DNA of 64,000 bases from NCBI GenBank assembly GCA_021234155.1, contig JAJEKV010000110.1, positions 1,828,338 through 1,892,337 on the forward strand. Direction: 5' to 3'. The notes below the pieces were generated by a model that made no database searches, was not told the origin of the DNA, and was given only the letters and a program-made list of their open reading frames with translations. The translations under genes and the position numbers were made by a program. Source of the stretch: Isoetes taiwanensis. Its lineage: Eukaryota > Streptophyta > Lycopodiopsida > Isoetales > Isoetaceae. Positions 32,640 through 43,128 of this stretch are shown here, piece by piece (the first letter of the stretch is position 1; every line of letters begins with the position of its first letter).

Positions 32640-34743
32640 AATGTTTTAGTTTGAAGGGGTTTGTTGGCAAGTTGAAGACTGTCAAGGGATGGATCAAACA
32701 ATGGGGAAAAGGTTGGAGTCAAAAAAAAAAAAAGGGAAAGAAAAGTCAGAGGTGTATGTGGCAATCAAAGAGGTTAGACAGAAATTGTTTCTAGATAAAC
32801 ATAATGCCCAGCAGCAGCAGTAGGAAGACGAACTTGAAAAAAAAAAAGTAAAACATATAGAAGAATGTGAAGCTAAGATCTCGGTCATCAAAAGCAGGTG
32901 CCTATACATTAATTGTATGGACAAATGCAGTTCAAAGTTCTTCTTCAGAAATGCTAAAAGTAGATTGTTGAATAATGGAATTGTGTCAATTAAAGAGGAT
33001 TCCTTTGAGGAGATAAAAGGTCAAAAAGAAATATAGCACTACTTCTGTGAAAAATATAAAAATCTATTTGCTAAACAGCAAGGAGAGGTTACCAGTACAC
33101 AGGATGTTTTTGCCTTGATTGACCCCCACTGCTGCGCCAATTGAGGATATGACCTTACTCTTTATTTCCAGTGAGAGGGAGGTTCTTTCGGTTATACAAG
33201 AGATGGTTGAGGGTACAAGCCCGAGCCCTGATGGCATCCCACCAAACTTCTATAGTTCCTTTTGGGAGGTGATTTGGAGGGACGTGGTCACATTCATACA
33301 GGGTGCTTGGAGTGCTTGGATCACATTCGTACAAGTCTAATAGCCTTGATCTCTAAAATAGATGCTCCGGGTGCATTCTTTGATTGGAGGCTGATTTCTC
33401 TAACAAACAGATCTTACAAAATTTTGGCAAAGATTATGGCAAACAGACTTAAGAAACATCTACATGGCATAGTCAATCCAGTTCAATCGGCTTTCTTGTC
33501 AACAAGAAGTATCTTGGATAACTTTGTTGGAGCTTATCAGGGACTTATCTGGAACAAGGTTTCCCAACATGACTGTATGCTGCTAAAACTTGACTTTCGA
33601 AGGGCGTTTGACACTATTGATTGGAAATTTTTGTATAAAGCTATGGCCTACATTGGCTTCTCCCAAAGTGTCATTGCAAAAATTCAGGGTTTCAATGAAA
33701 CTGGATGCTCGACTGTTTTGGTGAATGGTGCCCCTTTTGCCTTATTTAAATGCAAGAGGGGGGTCAGACAAGGGTGCCCCTTGACACCTTACCTGTTCTG
33801 GACTGTTGCTGAAATGGTCACCAGAGCCACTTTCACCTTACTGCAACAAGGGAAGATTCAAGGGCTTCTCTTGCCTGAACAGGAGGGAATCTTCTCTATA
33901 ATGCAATACGCAGATGACACATTCATCTTCCTCAAAAATGATAATTTGAGCCTGCCAAACTTCCTGGCCATGCTTGACCTCTTTGGGAAAGCTTTGGGGG
34001 TTATGCTCAACAAAGACAAGAGCCACATTATCCTTGAAAGAACCCCTCAGATAATATATGGAATCAAGGTATTGGGTTAGATTCAGCAACCAGACTTCTG
34101 GGGTTGCCTTTGGCCATAAACATGAGTCTGCATCGCCTGTGGGAACCAATTATCAATAGGATGAAGAAAAAGATTCAGATGTATCCTAAATCTCTATCCT
34201 TGGCAGGGAGAATAGGGATTGTAAACTCGGTCATTGCCAGTACTCACATATTCTTCTCCTCTGCCATAATAGTTGACAAAGAATCTTACAGAAAATTGGA
34301 AGTAAATGGATGGAAGAGATGGGAGGAAATCTCCCCTCCCTTGCTGGATTCTGTTACAAATAGGGACATTTACTCTATCATATCCACAGCCTGGCTTGTC
34401 AAGTTCTAATCTAAACTGGAAGTGTGGCAATAAGGGATACATAGTCTCTACAATTATGATATGATACTGGAGAGGTCCCCATCCAAAATTGCGAGGGAAT
34501 GGGGTTATTCACATTAGGTGGCGATTAATGCCGTCAGGAAGGGATGGAGCCTCAATGTTCCAATAAGATCATGTTGTTCTGATGGCTCCTTTTGAATAAA
34601 AGCTTAAAGTGCAGGGCCTATCTGGTTGCTTTCAATCCTCATATGACTGCTCTCTGTCCTTGGGTATGGTCAAATTGAGACTTCCACTTATATATTTGTC
34701 TGGCCCTGGCTGACCAACTTCTGAAATTGGATCCATTCGGATC
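32640..34743 (+). pseudogene. L1-type LINE ORF2 fragment (RT and zf-RVT), cut by an LTR
   Basis: It begins in the linker after the endonuclease (LKTVKGWIKQWGK near 32670) and continues with SPSPDGIPPNFYSSFWEV (frame 33119-33340). The RT proper is in 33262-34080: DWRLISLTNRSYKILAKIMA, LLKLDFRRAFDTIDWKFLY, GVRQGCPLTPYLF, and YADD at 33907-33918. Another frame (34104-34409) continues, and a zf-RVT-like piece (NPHMTALCPW) lies near 34640. The sequence stops at 34743, where the family A LTR starts, so the LTR inserted into this LINE. It is related to, but clearly different from, the L1 element at 5-13 kb. Confidence 0.85.
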
Positions 34744-36315
34744 TGTGACGCTCCCTGAATATATACGGTGCTCCGGACGTATACATACAGGGACTTCCCC
34801 CTCCCATGGCAATCAGCTCACCATGAGCAGGGCCCTCCGTCTAACTCGGACCATCCGTAGAGAGATGCTTGGGTGAAGGACACGGAGGTGTCATTCGGCC
34901 CACGCCTTCAATGGGACTCCTAAGTTGTGGAAGCGTGAATACATGTTAGCACATAGCATAAATCATATATAAATAACCACCACGAAGGGTGGCACATCCA
35001 TCCCAGTACTAACGGCAAAGAATATGCATCTAATCCTAAGGAAAATGCCCCAAACCCCAGGTTCTACCCCTGTTCAGACTCATGTGAGGATGGACTGACG
35101 GCTCGGTCTCAAGAGATCAACAGACAGAGGTATAACCTGGCGTTGGCTGGCATAGAACATCGGCTAGGGTTGTCCACTCCATCCGCCCCTCCTGTGCACA
35201 CTTTGCAGATGGGTCGATTCATGCTATGGCATCACTATAGCCTTCCGGAGACGCAGACTCAAGGCATCACCCTTCGAGCCTACTCCAGGGTTCATGAAGC
35301 CCTAGTCCGACGAGGCAGGTCAGGGAAGTGTCCCCTTCCAGGATCGCAGTGGTTCCATGGGTGAGCTAGAGAATACGTGCCGCATCAGCGACCCCCGCAT
35401 CCGTACTCAAAGTGCAGGGTGCCCCATACGGGTCACACCTCTGCACCCAGGGAGTGTCAGACCCATACCCGGCCCTCTCCGTGACCGGCTATCAGGCCTA
35501 GCCCACTGTAGGAGTCTCAGGAGCCTTTTATGTTCGTGCAAGACCCCACCCCCACTTCACCATTGCGTCCCTTCTCTGGTGCTAAGCCATTCCATAGCAT
35601 CTACGACCCGGTGGTCTCCTGTACACAGGCCGCATATAATGGGAAATACAGGGATCTACCTAGAAGCATACTAATAAACATGGCTCAGAGGTTTCTACCC
35701 CCCTTAATTCCCCCATTTCAAGAGTAATACTATGCAAAAAACTATCAATCCATCATTTAAGAGCAAGTACAGAATCAGAGATAAGGAGAACTCACCTTTG
35801 CAATCAAGGGTTAGTTCCTACAGGTAAAGCATAGAGAACACAGAGAAATAGAAGAAATACACACAACAAATGCCCAACAGGGGCACTACCTTACAGATAA
35901 CACAACTAAGCTACAGACTAACCGTCGAATCGGGCTTGGGATGGCTCCATCTCGATTTGCTGAAGGGTTCCTGGCTGTTGCTCCTCCTCCTCCGTCTCCA
36001 ATTGCTCCTAATTCGAATTGGGGCAAATGGGGCTGCAAAACTCCAATTTGGGTCCCAAGTTAGTAACTCTCCCTTGCCCAATCGATTTGGGCCAGGTGGC
36101 AGCTCCGGGTTGGCTAATATTAACTAATTTGGTATTTTAGGCCCTTTTAATATTAGATTAAGCCCTAAATTCGAATTAGTAGGTTTCCACCTTTATAATT
36201 TAATTATTAACATAGCTAACCTTAGCTTATGAATAATCAATGTGCCATTAATTATTCATAGTGACGTGTCACGTATTTATACTTAAAAAGACGTATAAAT
36301 ATGTGGAACGGCACA
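34744..36315 (-). mobile_element. 3' LTR of a minus-strand Ty3/gypsy-like element (family A), 1.57 kb
   Basis: In the sense (minus) direction the LTR starts TGTGCCGTTCC at 36315 and ends GAGCGTCACA at 34744. The purine tract AAGGTGGGGAGAA lies just outside the start (36328-36316), and a terminal coding-like segment precedes it. This shows it is the 3' LTR. The outer flank is ggatc in LINE sequence. No matching 5' LTR is present to the right, so the target duplication cannot be checked. Its partner copy, in inverted orientation, is 1-1547. Confidence 0.85.
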
Positions 36316-37560
36316 TTCTCCCCACCTTAAAAGTGATGCTGTCCTCAGCATCAAGATTACTCTTGCTGTGGGCAATACATCGTACATTGGAAGGAAGTCT
36401 CCCCTCCTTAAAGAGATAGCGTAAGATTATAGGTGACACAGACTTTGTCATGTTCAAAGTGAATAAGTTTGAAATGACTTGTAATGTGGAATTTATAACT
36501 TTGGGATATAAAAGGTAGAGGTATAGATCAGACCTGATCATTGCTTAGGACTGTCAAAAGTGAACAGTCAAGGTGTGTGGAAGTCTCACTGTTTTCAGAG
36601 TATAGCTAATTTTGAATTCATTGTTTCTATACACATGTGTAATTGATTATATATTATGGACAGGTATAGACACAAGCAACTTCTATTTGTTCTTATATTA
36701 TAATACGGAGTTATTGAGCTCGCACTGTTTAGTAGAAAGTGATTCTAATGATATTAACTTCTGTGTATATGTATTATATTCTCCCGTCGCTTTTCAATCC
36801 ATTTAATTACAGCCAGCGCTAATTTAATTTTGTATCAGAATTTTGTTTTCTTATTTTGTTATAGTTTTGACAACTCATAAGGTCCTATCCTCAGTATTTG
36901 ACATGCCCCTCACATTTAGACTTACCCTTTAATACAATTATATATTGTACTGTATCGGATAGTTTTATCTATATACTTTAATATTAAACACAGACAGACG
37001 TTCTTCATGATTTATTATTCATAACCTTGTTATAACCTAATCTAAGTCTCGTTATTCCCTCAGAAGTTTGTGTAAAACATACATACTTATCTCCTTCTAT
37101 TATATTTGATTATGTGTTTAAATAGCTTGCTCCTTTCGATTATCATTAATGTTTCCACACTCACACTCTCTATCTTTTGGATAGATTACAGTCATATGAG
37201 GACACATATTAATTCATTGGTTATGTTTATACATTTACCAGACGTCCCGATATTCTTACATTTGAATTACTTATTTATTTTATTGCTATTTTCGTAAATT
37301 TATCGCACATACAGACACTCTTATATTTAGAGGGGACAGTTACAGCTGACATATATGACGTAATTGGTACCGCCCCGGTCGCTATCCGGCAGTGCTATGG
37401 CTATGCAATCGTCCTGTATCACAGAAGGCCAATTGTGACTATGGTGTCCATGGCGGAGGCATCGAAACCATGCCTGGTCCCGCTTGAGGCTATTATATAA
37501 TGATGAATATTGTGATTCAACGTAGAAGGAGATTGGATATAGCACCATATATTTGATGGA
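36316..37560 (-). pseudogene. Decayed internal region of the family A LTR element
   Basis: Immediately inside the LTR, the minus strand has the purine tract and a short coding-like end (NLDAEDSITFKVGRMC). At 37548-37327 a frame contains AWFRCLRHGHHSHNWPS, which reads as a zinc knuckle (C-x2-C-x3-G-H-x4-C) with both outer Cys changed. This suggests a gag remnant that has been brought close to the 3' LTR by a large deletion. Between them, 36560-37320 is AT-rich with no visible coding. Confidence 0.45.
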
Positions 37561-37936
37561 GAAGTGGTTTATGATTATCTACCGTCGAGCACGTTAGAGA
37601 GGTACTATACTAAGGTGGAAACTGGATTATAAATACCCAGCTCATGAAAGGGAGATCACTTTAGAAGTGTAGGTTATATCAAATGTCGGTATTGTAGGAA
37701 GACTCATAAAATACCAGGTAGGCACTTTGATGACTCCAGGTCATTTACGATTAGTACGAAGGATCACCCATTCTTAGGCCATGACTATGGCTTAAATGAG
37801 GATGCCAAGTCATTTGGAATGCCAGAACAACAGTAAACATTATGACAGAGAAATGTAATGACTAACATTTCCAGGATGTAGGACAATGTTGAATCATAAC
37901 CCCCAATGATAGGTGGGTTGTCAACAGAAGGACCAT

Positions 37937-37956
37937 ATAGATAGATAGATAGATAG
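37937..37956. repeat. (TAGA)5 microsatellite
   Basis: Five perfect four-base units. Confidence 0.9.
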
Positions 37957-38334
37957 CGGCTTAGAAGCCACAAGACGGTTAACGGATACGTAAAGGAGTA
38001 ATTGGATTGGTGACTCTACTGAATAAAGGTCACAGCCAAAGGGTGAAATGTGTACGCTGTGGCAGGCGTAAGGGTGGGAATACTGAAATCGATCATAGAC
38101 GTAAAAAACATATTGAGGAAGGGAAGGACCTATATAGAAAGGTTATTAACTTCACGATTGTTGGATGAATGGCATAACTTCAAGGGTGATCCTCCGTATT
38201 ATGCAAAGGTAGATTTCTGGCTTGAGAGGCAGCAAGAGCTGAAAAGCTTATGTAAAGATTTGTTGCATGGCTTAGGGAAGAGGGCTTGCATGTCCTAGGA
38301 CAACATGGTGAATTGAATTCACCAAGGACATTTT

Positions 38335-38450
38335 TTTTAATAAACAGATAGATAGGTAGACAGCATTTGTACGTCATGCCATATTGGCATCGTCCATGAG
38401 GACATATGACGGACCCCTAGAGACTTGAACACAAGATCTCTGGATAGAGG
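38335..38450 (-). mobile_element. SINE copy, 5'-truncated
   Basis: The minus strand has a tRNA box B-like GTTCAAGTC, then a body shared with 55845-55975 (ggggtccgtcatatg, catgacgtacaaat), a CTAT-rich tail and a short run of A (38328-38337 as T on the plus strand). The box A part is lost or diverged. Confidence 0.65.
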
Positions 38451-39374
38451 AGGCCTATTGTGAGAGGTCTTTGGGTGGTACGGTCCCCTGGGATCTTCAC
38501 GTAATCCCTTGGAATATGTAAGTTCATTTGCGGAACTTAATGACGTTTAGGCACTAAAATAATAGTTGGAAAGACTTCGGCCCAACGCGATCTAGATAGC
38601 ATAGAAGAGGGTGATTAGTCAACAATGGTGGGAGGCCATTGGAATGTACGGGAGAACAAGTCCAAAAGAGGGTAGACTACTGTCAATTTGACAGGCGTGT
38701 GGCGCAGATAACTACTCATAGCCATAAAGGCGGTGAAGTGTGGTACAAAATGAACCAAGGTTTGTACCCAACACAAGGACTCACTACGTATTACAGAGTA
38801 TGTGTCATGACCTAGGGGAAGTGATCCATAAAAGGAACAGGACCAATGAGAAGGAATATTGAAGAATGGTAGGATCAAAGGAATCCAAATCGATGGTCTA
38901 GAGGGGTGCTGCATGGCAGTCCCTAGTCGGTTGGACGACAAAGAGATCCTTTCTCTGGGAACTGAGACGAGTCAAGGTTTAGACACTAGAGAGAGGCAAC
39001 GTTAATTAGAATTATGTCTATAAAACATTACTTGTATAACGTCGAATAAGGTCTAATATAAAGCATATGAATGTAATATGGATTGAATCATGGCAAGGCC
39101 CGAAGAAATTGTGTTATCAAGGCATCTACCAAAGGAAAAAAAATATAGGTCAAGGAACGCCGATAACTGGAGATTATTATCGTCGCTTAAAGAATATCCA
39201 AAGATATAACACATGCTGCTATTCTAGAGAGTTGCCATGTCGTTGTTAATTAAATTCCGGAATTAGTCCCACCAAGTGAGTTGATGTTATCATAACAAGT
39301 TGGCCGGACTTGCTAGATTACGTCGTTTCATTTGGTCGGTTTATTCCTAGGGAATACTAGCTTTATGTATGGTT

Positions 39375-39505
39375 AACAGTTATCCGGTCGACTATGGCAG
39401 AGAGAGGTCGACTCCCGTGGCTATGGCAAGACTGCTTACTCTGGCGGCTATGGCAAGGGAGCTTGCTCCGGCGGCTATGGTGAAAAGAGCTATTGTAATC
39501 CTTGA
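39375..39505 (+). repeat. Short tandem repeat encoding a Gly/Tyr-rich peptide
   Basis: About three imperfect units of roughly 30 bp around ggctatggcaag. One plus frame reads SRGYGKTAYSGGYGKGAC and then SGGYGEKSYC. No start or longer frame accompanies it, so it may be a remnant of a glycine-rich protein gene or simply a tandem repeat. Confidence 0.5.
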
Positions 39506-39870
39506 TAGAGGAACTTAGCCCATTAGTAAAGGGGTTGACTTGGTTGTAGGGGGTCAAGGGTTCAATCCCACAATATGCCCCTTTCTTTTAAAAAGAGTCG
39601 TGGTCTAGAAATAAAACATTAAATATATAAAAATATTTATGAAGGTTGGCTCATTGGTAAAGGTGTTGGCTTGGGTGCAGAAGGTCAGGGGTTCAATCTC
39701 AAGACGTACCTTTTGCTGAAAAGGATGTTTAACTAGGCAAAACAGAATATTAGATGTGTATAACAAAAGGATAGAATATATAATTCTACATTGAGAGAGT
39801 TGGCAAAATGGAGAGACTATTGGGTTATAAGTGGGAGGTAACGGGTTCGAAATGAGGGGGGAAAAAAGAT
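39505..39870 (+). repeat. Three successive tRNA-like SINE heads
   Basis: Three segments carry paired A-box-like and B-box-like promoter sequences in the same direction: ttagcccattagtaaagg (39515) with ggttcaatccc (39559), ttggctcattggtaaagg (39646) with ggttcaatctc (39690), and gttggcaaaatggagag (39799) with gggttcgaaatg (39843). Spacing of about 44 bases between the boxes fits tRNA-derived SINEs. None folds into a clean tRNA by eye. Confidence 0.55.
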
Positions 39871-39874
39871 GTTT

Positions 39875-42800
39875 AAGTCCACAAATTTGTGGCATAAGTA
39901 CATGAGTGTTTGATGGCTAGGTAGCTAATTTGGCAGGCATTTGTGATGGTTTATGGTCTTGAGGTATCGGATAAGGTTTATGGGCTTGAGGTATCGGATA
40001 AAGATATGGCAATTAAGATCTAATGGCACTGCCTCATAAGGTAAGTACAAACAATGGCCATGGATCCCGCCTTAGGCATAAAAGCACGAGTGCACCAACA
40101 ATACGAAGTTTGGGTAGGCATCTAATTTGGCAGGGCAAGCATGAGCAGGTTTTGTGCATTGGTGCTGGTTAAGTGCTATTATGGCATCCATGCAGGAGTT
40201 TTTATCACAGTGTTAGGTTGACAGCTGGGAAAGATTGAAATTATACAACAGTGGCATGAAAACATCACACAAAATTTGGAAGTCTACTTATGCATCTTGT
40301 TTGGGTTACAATGGCAGTATAATAACATGGTTAAGTCTGTGGGAACGTATATTCACATTTTGTGAAAGAATAATGTTTTATTTCCGTGGATAACATTGGA
40401 CATTTATTGGTTAAGTCTGTGGGAACGTATATTCACATTTTGTGAAAGAATAATGTTTTATTTTCGTGGATAACATTGGACATTTGTTGCAAAGAAAGTT
40501 TTGAGGGTAAATAGCAAGTCGACTGGTGCAAATAACAGCCTGGAGCTTTCCGGATGCATGGATGGTGTACAATCCAATGGCACAGAGGATGATCACATGT
40601 TTGTATTCCTACCTTAGATTTTCGGTAGCAAGGGCATTTGCAAGTTTAGGGTTCTTGTGTATAAAGCTAGGGTTTGGCCATGCATTCTACTCGGTAATGT
40701 TCAAACAAAGGGTCGCATCTCTCGAAGTAAGATGGGCATACCATGGCAATTGGCGAGATGGCGGAGCATTTTACGGTGATAATGGTTAGCGGTGGCTGCA
40801 AGATAGGCATACCATGGCGTGTGGCAGCTAGCTATATGCAAGGGTACGAAAATACTACGGATCCAAATTGAAGCAGATCTGCTCACTTGCGATGGCAATA
40901 AGTAAAATACTATGAAAAATAGCATGGCTGATAGCAAATATTTGCTGGGATTATTGCACGTAAAGGCATCAAATACAATGGTTCTCAAAGAATATGCAAG
41001 ATATTGAGGCAAATAGCGAGAGCAATGCTTCAGATCCACCCTCAAATAACTCAGGTTTCTCCATTTGATGTGATTAATTTGTCTAGCTAGATGATTTTGC
41101 ATGTGCTTACTAATTTAAATAGGAATAAAAAATCATGGAAACCCGATATATGGTGGGCGTGCAGTTAGATCCGTTAAATGGAAAGAGAATATCATAAAGG
41201 AGCTATGGGTAAAAGCTTATTGGCATGAGTCATATTTTATGTAAGCATAGTATAAATCCAGAAGTTTGTAGGCTTAAAGCTTATGCTAATAATATGGTTC
41301 TTTGGAGCGGACACATGGGATATATTCGTGATTGCCGTATCTTCATAAATGATGCTACTAATCTAGTAGTGTAACTCTAACTTGTGTGGCTTTGGGCACT
41401 TTGGTCGGACTGCAGACAGATAGAGCTCTAAGATTTTAATGAAAATGCATTAATGTAGGCGACCAAATCAGACCATAGTGATTCTATAACTATAGTTTAC
41501 CATTGGGTAAAGATTATTATTGCATTCTTTATGTATTATGTTAAGTATTTACTGATTGCAAGCAGTGTGAAGGGGGATAACCTTAGAGGACCCCATGACG
41601 CCTGCTAGTAGCTTAGGCTTTTACCCATGAATTTGGCTAACCGTCCTTTGGTTCTACTGCAGGTAACAGGGTCCTCTACTCTCTGTTTTGTTTTCTTTTA
41701 AACAAGTAGCTGGATTTACGCCTTTCGGATGGAAGATATGACGTGAAGTTTCTACATTTGTACTCTGACGATGTCATAGTGATTGTAAGATAAACTTGAT
41801 ATGCTATTATTGATAAAGGTAATTTACTTGCTCATAATATAAGTTGGGCCATATTATTCGTTGTTATGAAATTTCAGAGATGTTTTACATTATTGAATAT
41901 ATGGAAATGATGACCTTGTCTAAGTCTTAAGTCATATACACCTGTATGTCTTAAGGACTGCTTATTGATGCTTGTTTTTCAAGTATAATGGTTCGGGTTG
42001 ACCCGACCTAAAGGTTTTTTGTTTTGTCCTCAGTATATTGGTTATATCAATATCTTAGACAAAGGTTGGATATTGTTCAGGTGTATAAATTTGTTCTAAA
42101 AACATTGGATATCTTTATTTCATAGGAAAATGGCAAAGTTAAGGAGCTGGATGTCGGCAATTACAGGATTATGGAGCTGTGTAGACCATACTTGGATGTG
42201 CAGCCAGGTTTATTGCTGATTGCTCATTCAGAATGTAAAATATATTCAGTAGAAAGGCATTTGCCAAGAAAAAACTTCAAAAGGCATTTGCCCAAGGATT
42301 TTCAGAGTTTGGAAGCTGGTGGGTTTAAATGAAGAAGATATTAAGGGCATTTGCTCTGTCGTCAAACCTTTGCTTTATGCAAAGTTTAACTTTTTCACAA
42401 CTATTTCCAAGGCCACCATACAATATGGCAGACTTGATTCGTTTTTTACAATACATTGTGGTGATACCAAGTATTTTAAGCATTGGGATATTTTGAGTTC
42501 ATATATACATGGCAGCATTGATGATCAGATGTCAACAACCAATGATAAATGAACTGGTTTTCAGTTATGACAAATGCAAAGTGCACAATCCAAAATCTGT
42601 TGTGTAGACCATACTGGATGTACAGACCATACTGGCTACTTCAGACCGTCCCTCATGCAGAAATACCTTTCTCAAAACTTTTCTTAGATTTTACCAATAT
42701 CTTAGATAAAGGTTGGACATTGTTCAGGTGTATAAATTTGGTCTAAAAACATTGGATATCTTTTTTTCATAGGTAAATGGCAAAGTTGAAGGAGCTCGAT

Positions 42801-43128
42801 GTCGGCAATTACTGGATTTATGGAGTTGTGCAGACCATACTTGGATGTGCAGCCAGGTTCATTGCTGATTGTTTAAAATATTGAATTTATTCAGTAGAAA
42901 GGCATTTGCCTAATAATCTTCGAAAGGCATTTGCCCCTGGATTATGAGAATTTGGAAATGATACATTGTACATTATTTTGCATATGAGTAGAAAAGCATT
43001 ACAAGTTGGGTAGGGTTTTGGTCGCAACAAGGTCCTACTCACCTTGTTGCTTCATAACTTCATAAAATGAATATGAAATTTGCTGAGGCTTTTCTGACCT
43101 GCGGATGGAGGCAGGATTTTTTATTATT
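39875..43128. repeat. 3.25-kb macro-repeat, unit 1 (complete)
   Basis: The unit begins aagtccacaaatttgtgg and ends ...gattttttattatt, where the same start recurs at 43129. Its period is 3254 bp. It holds no conserved protein, only short frames. Two features repeat inside it: an 80-bp tandem duplication (40331-40490), and a roughly 250-bp segment present at about 42045-42300 and again, diverged, at about 42690-42945. That segment is exon-like: it follows tttcatag and reads GKVKELDVGNYRIMELC and RPYLDVQPGLLLIAHSECK. The unit has no TG...CA ends, so it is not an LTR. Confidence 0.85.
40331..40490. repeat. 80-bp tandem duplication inside the macro-repeat
   Basis: Copies at 40331-40410 and 40411-40490 start ttaagtctgtggg and differ at very few bases. 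The same pair is present in the other array units (about 43563 and 52327), so the duplication predates the array. Confidence 0.9.

Larger units (their letters stand above)
37561..39374. other. No intact gene; degraded sequence
   Basis: This has mixed base composition and short frames. A plus-strand stretch near 37675-37830 (KCRYCRKTHKIPGRHF) looks like a second, poor Cys/His motif. The frame 38050-38298 is polar and unrecognised. I cannot assign this DNA to a gene or a bounded element, apart from the SINE at 38335-38450. Confidence 0.35.

Noticed and set aside
37561-39374. Organellar DNA insertion
   Set aside because: Some stretches look unlike their neighbours, but no plastid or mitochondrial gene or conserved intron sequence is recognisable.
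39644-39720. Functional tRNA gene
   Set aside because: A- and B-box-like sequences are present, but I cannot pair an acceptor stem or an anticodon stem. SINE heads explain them better.
39875-43128. Macro-repeat units taken as very long LTRs of one element
   Set aside because: There are no TG...CA ends, no primer site or polypurine tract at the boundaries, and units 1 and 2 are directly adjacent with no interior.
39875-43128. Macro-repeat units taken as tandem Helitrons
   Set aside because: I could not see a TC start or a hairpin followed by CTRR at the junctions.
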